Program-made: the position numbers and the translations under genes
Shown: positions 17,368 to 24,869 of the stretch, piece after piece
Layout of the letters: each line of letters begins with the position of its first letter
Numbering within the stretch: position 1 is the first letter of the stretch
The notes under the pieces: generated by a model
Databases searched by the model: none
What the model saw: only the letters and a program-made list of their open reading frames with translations
What the model was told of the DNA's origin: nothing
Assembly (NCBI GenBank): GCA_964411505.1
Contig: CAYPLH010000045.1
Coordinates: 1 to 31,957 of the forward strand
DNA: 31,957 nt
Direction of reading: 5' to 3'
Source: CAYPLH01 sp964411505
GTDB lineage: Bacteria > Bacillota > Clostridia > CAYPLH01 > DUMO01

Positions 17368-17395
17368 TTGACATAAGCCTAATAAGTGGTACAAT
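17368..17395 (+). promoter_or_regulatory. Promoter upstream of a short untranslated stretch and nrdJ
   Basis: Perfect -35 TTGACA (17368-17373), 16-nt spacer, -10 TACAAT (17390-17395). Transcripts starting near 17402 would run about 108 nt into the terminator at 17487-17509, so this could drive a small RNA, an attenuated nrdJ leader, or be the relic of a mobile-element promoter. Confidence 0.6.
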
Positions 17396-17486
17396 ATACG
17401 GTATAAGAGAAAAAAGAGTCTACTAAATGTTGAGTAATAGCATTAAAACATATGAAAAATGTAGGGGATAAAGGAGCTCATGTTTT

Positions 17487-17509
17487 AAAAGTGGCGCAGC
17501 CACTTTTTT
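17487..17509 (+). terminator. Rho-independent terminator between DUF4015 gene and nrdJ
   Basis: The stem is GTGGC (17491-17495) with GCCAC (17499-17503) and a 3-nt loop, extended by A4/T4 pairing and followed by six T. It lies 137 bp after the DUF4015 stop and 115 bp before the nrdJ start. Confidence 0.8.
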
Positions 17510-17623
17510 ATGCCTATATTTTATATTTCCCAAGAGAAATCAGGTCTAGTTACCTGTGAGGTTTTAATTACATGAGAAGTTTCATATATTCCGTATCAAA
17601 AATACAGAGGAGGTAGTTTAACA

Positions 17624-20600
17624 GTGCTTACTGCCAACGCCATAAAAGTTTTAGAAAGAAGATACTTGGTAAAAGATGAATCAGGCAAGCTTGTTGAAGA
17701 TCCTGAAGGTATGTTTCGCAGGGTAGCGAACGCCGTTGCCTTAGCAGATAAGGATAATGTTTCAAGTGAAAAACTTTGTGAGATTGAACAAGAGTTTTTT
17801 GATGTTATGAATAATCTTGAATTCATCCCAAACTCACCGACGCTAATGAATGCGGGCAGGCCTTTAGGACAGTTAAGTGCCTGTTTTGTGCTTCCGGTGG
17901 AAGACAGCATGGAAGGGATTTTTGACAGTATAAAAAATGCAGCACTCATACATAAAAGTGGCGGGGGAACAGGCTTTAGTTTTTCACGACTTAGGCCAAA
18001 AGGTTCTTCGGTAAATTCTACAGGCGGTATTGCCAGCGGTCCCATTAGCTTTATGAAGGTTTTTAATGCGGCCACTGAAGCTGTTAAGCAGGGAGGAACC
18101 CGCAGAGGGGCAAATATGGGCATCCTACGGGTAGATCATCCAGATATTATAGATTTTATAACCTGCAAGAAGGATAATTCCGATATTACCAATTTTAATA
18201 TAAGTGTAGGGATTACAGAGGAATTTATGCAGGCTGTACAAGATGATGAAGAATATGATCTTATTGACCCTCATCTTAATCAATCAATTGGTAAACTGAA
18301 TGCTAGGGAAGTATATGCCCTTATTGTTGAAATGGCGTGGACCAACGGTGAACCGGGTATTATTTTTCTGGACCGTCTTAATAAGGATAATGTAACACCG
18401 GAGCTTGGCGTAATTGAATCAACTAACCCGTGTTTGCATCCAGATACACTGATCTCAACCGCTAAGGGATTAGTTCCTGTCAAAGATCTGTATGAAAGAT
18501 ATCAGGATAAGGAGTTTGATATTTTCGTAGATAATCGGGTAAATGGCAATTCCCTGGGAGTTAGTTTGAAAAAGGCGCGTGTATTTAAGACTGGAATTAA
18601 AGAAACTGTGAAAATAGTTTTAAATAATAGTCAAGAAATAAAAGTAACAAACGACCATAAAATTCTTACGAAAGATGGATGGAAAGAAGCGGGCAAATTG
18701 GAGATTGACGATGAAATACTTTTACAATCCGGAAAGGGCGGTTTTGCTGAACATGATGACATAGGTGACGAACTGGCTTTGTTGCTTGGGTGGATTACCG
18801 GAGATGGATGGCTAACTGCTGATGAGAAAGTTGTAGGTCTAACTTTTTCCGGAGATGAATACTATATTTGCGATGCTCTAAACAGAATAGCTCAGCAAAA
18901 TGGTGGGGGACTTAGAAAGCCAAATCAAAGAGAGAATGGTACTTGGCAGCTTTTATATAAAAGAAAAGATTTTGTGCAAAAAATGAGATTGTTAGGTTTG
19001 AAACCTGTAAAGGCACCTAGCAAAACAGTACCAAAACAAATTTTTACAGCTTCAAAAGATACTGTTATTAATTTTCTTAATGGGCTGTTCAGTTCTGACG
19101 GAACAATTAACTATGTTGATGAAAATCATAGAGATATAAGATTATCTTCTGCTTCAGAGCAATTACTAAAGGATGTTCAATTGTTATTGCTTAATTTGGG
19201 TATTTACAGTTCTATATATAAAAGAACAAAGAAAAAGCAAAATACTTTTGAGTATACAACTGTCAATGGTGAGAAAAGAGTATATAGTTGTGGTGACTAT
19301 TTTGAGCTAATAATAACCGGCGACGACATGTACAATTTTTCGGAGGTTATTGGTGATCTCATCCATACTGACAAAAATACTAAACTTAAAAGCGCTGCAC
19401 GTCTTTCAAGAAAAAAGACAAAGTTTGTCGCAAAAGTGCATTCTGTTCTATCTGATGAGACTGTTGAGGTATATGATATAAATGAACCTGATACCCACTC
19501 TCTTATTGCTAATGGTATGGTTGTCCACAATTGTGGGGAGCAACCACTTCTTCCATACGAAGCATGCAATTTGGGATCTATAAATCTTAACCTGATGGTT
19601 AAGGAGGTTGATGGGGAGAACAAGGTTGACTTTGATAGACTGGGCAGGGTTGTCAGGACAGCGGTACACTTCCTTGATAATGTGATTGATGTAAACAGCT
19701 ATCCTCTTCCTGAGATTGACCGGATGACCCGTGGAACCAGAAAAATAGGTCTGGGGGTTATGGGTTGGGCTGATTTACTGTGCAGGCTTGGTATACCATA
19801 CGATTCTTATGAAGCTTTGGAGCTTGCTGAGGAAGTAATGCACTTTGTAAAGCAAGAATCCGAAAAAGAATCAATAAAAATAGCAAAAGATAAAGGCAGT
19901 TTTGTATACTTTGATAAGAGTATATACAAGGAACTGGGAATAAACATCAGAAATGCCACAACAACTACTATCGCACCCACTGGAACAATAAGTATTATCG
20001 CGGGTGCATCCAGCGGTATTGAACCGCTTTTTGCCATTTCATTTATCCGAAATGTTATGGATAATGATGAATTGGTTGAGGTAAATCCTGTGTTTCTGGA
20101 ATTAGCCCAAAAAGAAGGCTTTTACAGTGAGGATTTGATGAAGCAGATTGCTAAAAAGGGTTCAATACAAAGTTTTGATGAAATACCGGATTGGGTTAAG
20201 GAAGTTTTTGTAACAGCTCATGATGTATCTCCCGAATGGCACGTAAAAATGCAAGCTGCATTCCAGAAGTATACTGATAATGCTGTTTCAAAGACAGTAA
20301 ACCTTCCTCACGAAGCAACAAAGGATGATGTAAAGGAAGTTTTTGAACTTGCTTACAGTACATTTTGTAAAGGTGTTACCATTTACAGAGATGGCAGCCG
20401 TGATATGCAGGTGCTTAATATTGATATGGTAAAAGGCAAGGAGGAAAAGACACCAGTCGGACATGTTTCACCTAGACCAAGACCGGATATAACAACCGGC
20501 TTAACTGAAAAGGTCAAAATTGGTTGTGGAAATCTTTATATTACAGTTAACTATGATAAAGAGGGCATATGTGAAGTGTTTACAAACCTAGGAAGAGCAG

Positions 20601-21043
20601 GAGGATGTCCATCCCAGTCGGAGGCAACCAGTAGGTTGATTTCCATAGCACTTCGCTCGGGGATTGATGCTAAGTCTATTGTTGATCAGCTAAAAGGTAT
20701 CCGATGTCATTCCACAATAAGGCAGAAAGGTCTTAAAGTGTTATCCTGCCCTGACGCTATTGCACGAGTTATTCAAAAGGTGGCTCTAATTCAAAATGGT
20801 GATGACAATGGCAATGGCAATGGTGCGGATCTAACGCAGAGGCTAAACACTGAAGAATTTAATCTTACGTCAACAAAAAGAACATGCATTGGTAATTGCT
20901 CTCTTTGCTCAGACAAGGAGACATGTAAAAGTCACAAATATTCAACAGACTTAATTAGTGGATGTCCAGAATGCGGGGAGAAGCTTGAGCATGAAGGAGG
21001 ATGTGTAGTCTGTAGAAATTGTGGATTTTCTAAGTGTGGATAA
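17624..21043 (+). CDS. nrdJ: Class II (B12-dependent) ribonucleotide reductase with intein
   Basis: 1139 residues as encoded, 772 after removal of the intein (270-636). It reduces ribonucleotides to deoxyribonucleotides using adenosylcobalamin to make a thiyl radical, so it needs no oxygen. Visible active-site parts: Cys87 in LSACFVL and Cys648 in EACNLGS (redox pair), and NPC-GE re-formed across the splice junction (Asn268, Cys637, Glu639). ATTTTIAPTGTISIIAG forms the phosphate-binding loop. A TSCPD domain (about 965-1035) follows, then a DNGNGNG linker and a C-terminal Cys-rich tail with CIGNCSLC and CPECGE...CVVCRNCG. The start is GTG with GAGGAGGT 9 nt upstream; it lies 115 bp after a terminator. 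No NrdR box was recognised upstream. Confidence 0.95.
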   Translation: MLTANAIKVLERRYLVKDESGKLVEDPEGMFRRVANAVALADKDNVSSEKLCEIEQEFFDVMNNLEFIPNSPTLMNAGRPLGQLSACFVLPVEDSMEGIFDSIKNAALIHKSGGGTGFSFSRLRPKGSSVNSTGGIASGPISFMKVFNAATEAVKQGGTRRGANMGILRVDHPDIIDFITCKKDNSDITNFNISVGITEEFMQAVQDDEEYDLIDPHLNQSIGKLNAREVYALIVEMAWTNGEPGIIFLDRLNKDNVTPELGVIESTNPCLHPDTLISTAKGLVPVKDLYERYQDKEFDIFVDNRVNGNSLGVSLKKARVFKTGIKETVKIVLNNSQEIKVTNDHKILTKDGWKEAGKLEIDDEILLQSGKGGFAEHDDIGDELALLLGWITGDGWLTADEKVVGLTFSGDEYYICDALNRIAQQNGGGLRKPNQRENGTWQLLYKRKDFVQKMRLLGLKPVKAPSKTVPKQIFTASKDTVINFLNGLFSSDGTINYVDENHRDIRLSSASEQLLKDVQLLLLNLGIYSSIYKRTKKKQNTFEYTTVNGEKRVYSCGDYFELIITGDDMYNFSEVIGDLIHTDKNTKLKSAARLSRKKTKFVAKVHSVLSDETVEVYDINEPDTHSLIANGMVVHNCGEQPLLPYEACNLGSINLNLMVKEVDGENKVDFDRLGRVVRTAVHFLDNVIDVNSYPLPEIDRMTRGTRKIGLGVMGWADLLCRLGIPYDSYEALELAEEVMHFVKQESEKESIKIAKDKGSFVYFDKSIYKELGINIRNATTTTIAPTGTISIIAGASSGIEPLFAISFIRNVMDNDELVEVNPVFLELAQKEGFYSEDLMKQIAKKGSIQSFDEIPDWVKEVFVTAHDVSPEWHVKMQAAFQKYTDNAVSKTVNLPHEATKDDVKEVFELAYSTFCKGVTIYRDGSRDMQVLNIDMVKGKEEKTPVGHVSPRPRPDITTGLTEKVKIGCGNLYITVNYDKEGICEVFTNLGRAGGCPSQSEATSRLISIALRSGIDAKSIVDQLKGIRCHSTIRQKGLKVLSCPDAIARVIQKVALIQNGDDNGNGNGADLTQRLNTEEFNLTSTKRTCIGNCSLCSDKETCKSHKYSTDLISGCPECGEKLEHEGGCVVCRNCGFSKCG
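18431..19531 (+). other. Intein with LAGLIDADG homing endonuclease inside NrdJ
   Basis: 367 residues (270-636), a class 1 intein. Block A begins Cys-LHPDTLISTAKGLVPV. Block B is VTNDHKIL (Thr and His present). The first endonuclease motif is LLLGWITGDGWL (about 385-396) and the second FLNGLFSSDGTI (about 484-495), both with the metal-binding Asp kept. Block F is VYDINEPDTHSLIANG, and the end is VVHN followed by extein Cys637. All residues needed for splicing (Cys1, block-B Thr/His, terminal His-Asn, +1 Cys) are present, and the reading frame is unbroken, so splicing should work. The insertion point lies between Pro and Cys of the NPCGE active-site motif. Confidence 0.95.
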
Positions 21044-21054
21044 AAACAAAAAGT

Positions 21055-21091
21055 AAAAGAACCGTCCGAGGAGCAAAGTGACGGTTCTTTT
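21055..21091 (+). terminator. Terminator-like hairpin after nrdJ, member of the REP-like repeat family
   Basis: AAAAGAACCGTC (21055-21066) and GACGGTTCTTTT (21080-21091) are perfect arms around a 13-nt loop, 11 bp after the nrdJ stop, with a T4 tail inside the stem end. The sequence GACGGTTCTTTTGCTTC matches the repeats at 27829-28000. Confidence 0.7.
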
Positions 21092-21164
21092 GCTTCGTGA
21101 ATAATCAAACTTATCTAATTTATTTTCAGAAATAAATAGTCTAAATGAAAATATATCTTATTAT

Positions 21165-21184
21165 TCTATCATTGAAATGATAGA
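21165..21184. repeat. Short perfect inverted repeat
   Basis: Arms TCTATCATT (21165-21173) and AATGATAGA (21176-21184) with a 2-nt centre lie in the non-coding stretch between nrdJ and the palindromic element. No tail of T follows. Otherwise I see nothing coding in 21092-21257. Confidence 0.5.
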
Positions 21185-21265
21185 AGCAACGCACCAACTA
21201 GACAGTGATTGAAGTTTGAGTTCCACCGGATGAAATCACATTTCTCATCATTGTGTTTTTCTGCT

Positions 21266-21523
21266 GTTACTGTTCAGACCCTCTGTAACTTGAGATATAA
21301 CTGTGCAATAACGGAAACTTCGCTTCATTTGCAAGAGCTGTATAGTTCAGCTCGGGCAAGCCGAAACTCGCAAAAATACATTTTGAAATATTACTTTGTT
21401 GCATTTTTGCTCAAACAGTCGGCTTGCTTTTCCTCACTCTGACTATACATCTCTAAGCTGCATTTCGCTAATGTTTCCTAACATTGCACAGTTATATCTC
21501 TTTAGCTACCTGTGAACTGTAAC
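21266..21523. mobile_element. MITE-like long-palindrome element with 8-bp target duplication
   Basis: 258 bp. The two ends are inverted copies: left GTTACTGTTCA, right complement GTTACAGTTCA, and both arms share GAGATATAACTGTGCAAT. The inner parts also pair (GCAAGCCGA with TCGGCTTGC; GCAAAAATAC with GCATTTTTGC; GTATAGTTCAG with CTGACTATAC), so nearly the whole unit folds into one imperfect hairpin centred near 21394. TTTCTGCT occurs immediately before (21258-21265) and immediately after (21524-21531), as expected for an 8-bp duplication made on insertion. It encodes no protein, so it would need a transposase from elsewhere. A related copy begins at 31905. Confidence 0.8.
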
Positions 21524-21562
21524 TTTCTGCTACGGTTTTCTCGTTTAATTCAGTTTTCAACA

Positions 21563-21591
21563 TTTACAATTGAACCAATCAGGTGTATAAT
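21563..21591 (+). promoter_or_regulatory. Sigma-A-type promoter of the carbohydrate operon
   Basis: -35 TTTACA (21563-21568), 17-nt spacer, perfect -10 TATAAT (21586-21591). The predicted start near 21598 is followed at once by the inverted repeat at 21601-21635 and, 120 nt on, by the first gene. Confidence 0.65.
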
Positions 21592-21600
21592 TATTGTATC

Positions 21601-21635
21601 GTATTTTCATATTTACAAATCAAACATGAAAATAC
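21601..21635. promoter_or_regulatory. Candidate operator (10-15-10 inverted repeat)
   Basis: GTATTTTCAT (21601-21610) and ATGAAAATAC (21626-21635) are exact inverted copies with a 15-bp spacer, about 25 bp centre-to-centre, so roughly two helical turns apart. They start about 3 bp downstream of the predicted transcription start, where a bound repressor would block transcription. The RpiR-type regulator encoded at 28100 is the obvious candidate ligand-responsive binder; this link is inferred. Confidence 0.6.
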
Positions 21636-21716
21636 TAATGCTTCATATGTTGCTTTTTGAAGTTTAAAAATGCTCGCTACAACTAGCTATAGAATTGTAC
21701 GCAAATGGAGGAATTT

Positions 21717-22343
21717 ATGGATAAGCAAAAAATGTGGGAGTACATAGAAAACACTTTAGAAATTGAAGCCTCTTCTATATCAGATCTTATTAAAAGTATA
21801 TCTTTAGATGCTGTAACCGATGCTGTAAGAATAATTGGTGATTGTGGAGGACGAATTTTGGTTTCTGGATGCGGAACTTCAGCTGCAGCAGCAAAAAAAA
21901 TTGCTCATTCACTTTGCTGTATTGAAAGACCGGCATGTTATATAAACCCTTCTGATGCGGTTCATGGAGGGCTTGGACTTCTTCAAAAAGGTGACGTTCT
22001 TATCCTTATATCAAAGGGCGGAAATACAATTGAGATTATTAACATGATTCCCGCATGCAAGACAAAAGGAGCAACACTTATCGGTGTTACAGAAAATCCT
22101 GATTCAGTTTTGGGAAGAGAATCAGATTTGCTATTACAGGTTAAAGTAAAAAGGGAGCCATGCCCTTTTAATATGCTTGCAACAGCAAGTACTATGGCAG
22201 TTGTGGCAGTGTTTGATGCAATATGCATTGCGCTAATGCATTACACCGGTTACACTAAAGAACAGTTTGCAGTTATTCATCCGGGTGGTGCTGTGGGGGA
22301 AAAGCTGATTAATAAGAAAGACTCACAGGAAATGAGGGGATAA
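21717..22343 (+). CDS. SIS-domain sugar-phosphate isomerase (KdsD/GutQ-like, no CBS domains)
   Basis: 208 residues from ATG 21717, which has GGAGG 5 nt upstream; an ATG 12 bases earlier overlaps that site. Single SIS domain with ILVSGCGTSAAAAKKIAHSL, the Ser/Gly substrate loop ISKGGNTIEI, and the C-terminal HPGGAVGEKL motif characteristic of D-arabinose-5-phosphate isomerases (HPGGALG). Unlike E. coli KdsD it lacks the C-terminal CBS pair. The family interconverts ribulose 5-phosphate and arabinose 5-phosphate or related sugar phosphates. No LPS is expected in this organism, so a catabolic, GutQ-like role is more likely. It is the first gene of the operon and ends 2 nt before the dehydrogenase start. 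Confidence 0.78.
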   Translation: MDKQKMWEYIENTLEIEASSISDLIKSISLDAVTDAVRIIGDCGGRILVSGCGTSAAAAKKIAHSLCCIERPACYINPSDAVHGGLGLLQKGDVLILISKGGNTIEIINMIPACKTKGATLIGVTENPDSVLGRESDLLLQVKVKREPCPFNMLATASTMAVVAVFDAICIALMHYTGYTKEQFAVIHPGGAVGEKLINKKDSQEMRG

Positions 22344-22345
22344 AT

Positions 22346-23392
22346 TTGAATACGATGAAAGCAGCAGTTTTTGAAGGAATCGAAAATATAAAGATACGGG
22401 AAATTCCAATACCACATACCGATGATGACAGTATGCTGGTTAAAGTGGAATCATGCGGAATTTGCGGAGGAGATATTCGTAACTTTCATGCAGGTTTGCG
22501 GTATGGTGTAGAAAAGCAGATAATGGGTCATGAAATTGCAGGTATTGTGGTTGAAAAGGGTAGCAAGGTAACTGACTTTAAAGAAGGTGACCGGGTGGCA
22601 CTGGCTCCGGATGTAAGCTGTGGGACATGTTACTATTGCAAAAGAGGGCTGGTTAATTTGTGTGAAAGCCACAGAATGCTAGGGGCTCATTGGCCGGGTG
22701 GTTTTGCAGAATATGTGAATTTACCTTCGGAAATTTTAAAAAGGGGATTTGTTGAAAAAATTCCTGAAGACTTAAGCTTTGATGAAGCTTGCTTTGCAGA
22801 GCCGGTATGCTCCGTATCCGCCTGTCAAGAGTTCTTCAATATTTCTTTGGGAGATTCGGTAGTGGTTTTTGGTGATGGTCCAATTGGCTGCATACATGTA
22901 GAGATTGCAAAAAGAAGAGGAGCTTCAAAGGTCATCTTGATAGGACGAAGAAAGCTTGATCTTGCAAAGCGATTCTCACCGACTCATATAATTAATTCAA
23001 ATGAAACAGATCCGGTTGAAGAAGTACGAAAAATAACCGGTGGGATAGGTGCTGATTTTTGTATTTGTGCTAATGCTAATGCCATTACTCAAAAACAAGG
23101 GGTTGAGATGGTAAGAAAGCGTGGAACAGTTGTACTGTTTGGAGGACTTCCCAAAAACAACTGCATGACAACATTAGATAGCAATCTTATACATTATAAT
23201 GAAATATTTGTTGCAGGATCGTTCTCATACCCAAGAACACAGCTTAAAACAGCGCTTTCGCTAATAAGTACAGGCGTAGTGTCTGCGCATAAATATATTA
23301 CCCAAAAGGTAACCTTAGACAGGATTCCGGAAGGAATTGCCTTGCACGCAGAGGGAAAATCGCTGAAAGTTGTTGTAAAGCCATGGGATTAG
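22346..23392 (+). CDS. Zinc-dependent alcohol/polyol dehydrogenase (MDR family)
   Basis: 348 residues. Catalytic zinc ligands are in CGICGGDIRNF and MGHE. The structural zinc site is CGTCYYCKRGLVNLC (four Cys). The nucleotide-binding Rossmann motif is VVVFGDGPIGCIHVEIAKRRGA, with IGRRK after strand 2. This is the sorbitol / threonine / galactitol-1-phosphate dehydrogenase branch of the medium-chain family. It probably oxidises a sugar alcohol or its phosphate with NAD(P). The start is TTG at 22346 with GAGGGG 6 nt upstream; an ATG three codons later is too far from the site. It is translationally coupled to the preceding isomerase gene. The exact substrate is unknown. Confidence 0.85.
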   Translation: MNTMKAAVFEGIENIKIREIPIPHTDDDSMLVKVESCGICGGDIRNFHAGLRYGVEKQIMGHEIAGIVVEKGSKVTDFKEGDRVALAPDVSCGTCYYCKRGLVNLCESHRMLGAHWPGGFAEYVNLPSEILKRGFVEKIPEDLSFDEACFAEPVCSVSACQEFFNISLGDSVVVFGDGPIGCIHVEIAKRRGASKVILIGRRKLDLAKRFSPTHIINSNETDPVEEVRKITGGIGADFCICANANAITQKQGVEMVRKRGTVVLFGGLPKNNCMTTLDSNLIHYNEIFVAGSFSYPRTQLKTALSLISTGVVSAHKYITQKVTLDRIPEGIALHAEGKSLKVVVKPWD

Positions 23393-23530
23393 ATACATTG
23401 ACTAAACGGAATTTATGGCACCTGTATGAAATGATGACAGAGTTTTAAGTTAAAATTTTATGTAAGGTTAAATAATATCTTTTGATGCAGTACCATGTTG
23501 GAAATTTATTTTAAGAGAAGGTGGGTTTTA

Positions 23531-24823
23531 ATGTACGAGATAGATAGTAAGCTATTAAAATTGCATGAGGAAGGAAAACCTATAAGGGTTGGGCTAATTG
23601 GAGCCGGTCAAATGGGAAAGGATATAGTAGCGCAGGTGAGCTGTATGGTTGGAATGGATATTCCTGTTGTTGTGGATCTTTCAACCGAAACTGCACTTGA
23701 GGCATATAAGCTATCGGGTCTGGATTTGGACCAGGTAGTAATTACTGAGGATTTAAAAGTAGCTGAAGAAGCGGTTGTCCAAGGGAAAAAAGTAGCTACC
23801 ACCAACTATCATATAGCAATTCAACTGTCCTGTGTACAGGTGGTTATTGATGCAACAGGTTCGCCTGAAATGGGTGCTAGAGTTTCACTGGAATGCTTTA
23901 ATAATAAAAAACATATTGTAATGATGAATGTTGAGTGTGATGTAACAGTTGGACCTATTCTTAGACAAATGGCGGAAAATGCAGGAGTAGTATATTCGCT
24001 GACAGCCGGGGATGAGCCGGGTTCAATAATAGAGGTGTACAGGTTTGCCAAAGCGTTAGGGTTTAAGGTAGTAGCTGCCGGAAAGGGGAAAAACAATCCG
24101 CTTAATATTTATGCGAACCCCGACGATCTCAAAGAAAAGGCGGAAGCAAGAAACATGAGCGCAAAAATGCTTTGCGAGTTTGTTGACGGTTCTAAGACAA
24201 TGATTGAAATGGCTGCAGTATCCAATGCTACCGGACTAATGCCTGATGTAAGAGGCATGCACGGACCAAAGTGTAATATTAAAGATTTGACCAGTGTCTT
24301 TTGTAAAAAAAACCAAGGTGGTATACTGGATAAAGAGGGTGTAGTTGACTACGGAATTGGTGATATCAATCCGGGGGTGTTTGTGATTGTGACAACAGAC
24401 CATCAAAGACTTATAGAAGGGCTAGTGCAAAGAGACATGGGCAATGGACCTAATTACCTACTGTACAGACCTTATCATCTTTGTAGTATTGAGACACCGA
24501 TAACCGCAGCACAGGCAGTTATTTATGGTGAGTCCACCGGACACCCTATGAAAAAGCTTGCATCCGAGTGTATTACTGTTGCTAAAAAAGACTTAAGAAC
24601 CGGAGAAGTTCTAGATGGTATAGGAGAATACTGCTACAGAGCCAGCATAGAGCTTGCAGATGTAGCAAGAAAAGGGAAAATGCTTCCTGTAGGTCTTGCA
24701 AAAGGCGCCAAGCTCAAGTGTGATGTGAAAAAGGATGAAGTGATCACTTACGATATGGTTGAAATGTATGAAAATTTGGTACTACTCCAGCTAAGAAAGA
24801 TTCAGGATCAGATGTATATATAA
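23531..24823 (+). CDS. Homoserine-dehydrogenase-like NAD(P) oxidoreductase with C-terminal SAF domain (COG4091 type)
   Basis: 430 residues from ATG 23531, which has AAGGTGGG 5 nt upstream; an in-frame ATG 36 bases earlier has no site. N-terminal Rossmann fold with RVGLIGAGQMGKDIVAQ, then VVIDATGSPEMGA, NVECDVTVGPIL and a catalytic-type middle domain (AGDEPGSIIEVYRFAKALGF, KGKNNPLN). The C-terminal 80 residues, with VGLAKGAKLKCDVKKDEVITYDMVE, look like a SAF domain. Proteins of this architecture are labelled predicted homoserine dehydrogenases, but no threonine or methionine genes are near. The company of sugar isomerases and a kinase suggests a sugar-derived substrate. It follows the MDR gene after 138 bp. 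Confidence 0.75.
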   Translation: MYEIDSKLLKLHEEGKPIRVGLIGAGQMGKDIVAQVSCMVGMDIPVVVDLSTETALEAYKLSGLDLDQVVITEDLKVAEEAVVQGKKVATTNYHIAIQLSCVQVVIDATGSPEMGARVSLECFNNKKHIVMMNVECDVTVGPILRQMAENAGVVYSLTAGDEPGSIIEVYRFAKALGFKVVAAGKGKNNPLNIYANPDDLKEKAEARNMSAKMLCEFVDGSKTMIEMAAVSNATGLMPDVRGMHGPKCNIKDLTSVFCKKNQGGILDKEGVVDYGIGDINPGVFVIVTTDHQRLIEGLVQRDMGNGPNYLLYRPYHLCSIETPITAAQAVIYGESTGHPMKKLASECITVAKKDLRTGEVLDGIGEYCYRASIELADVARKGKMLPVGLAKGAKLKCDVKKDEVITYDMVEMYENLVLLQLRKIQDQMYI

Positions 24824-24869
24824 ATTATAGAAAAACTAAATAACTATTTTTATACAGGGGGTATAGGTT

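Noticed and set aside
17491..17505. GCAGCCACT resembles the B12 box of a cobalamin riboswitch upstream of a B12-dependent enzyme
   Set aside because: These bases form the loop and 3' arm of a simple terminator stem, and the other conserved cobalamin riboswitch segments are absent in the 250 bp before nrdJ.
17452..17559. 35-codon frame beginning ATGAAAAATGTAGGG
   Set aside because: It reads straight through the terminator hairpin and has no ribosome binding site.
18431..19531. Intein region as an independent gene or an insertion that breaks nrdJ
   Set aside because: The reading frame is continuous with both extein halves and all splicing motifs are present, so it is an in-frame intein and not a separate or disrupting gene.
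21209..21442. 77-residue open frame in the nrdJ-SIS gap
   Set aside because: It lies across the self-complementary MITE-like element, has no ribosome binding site and no recognisable domain.
21717..22343. LPS (KDO) biosynthesis role for the KdsD-like isomerase
   Set aside because: The genome context is Gram-positive-like and no other KDO genes are present; a GutQ-like catabolic role fits the neighbours better.
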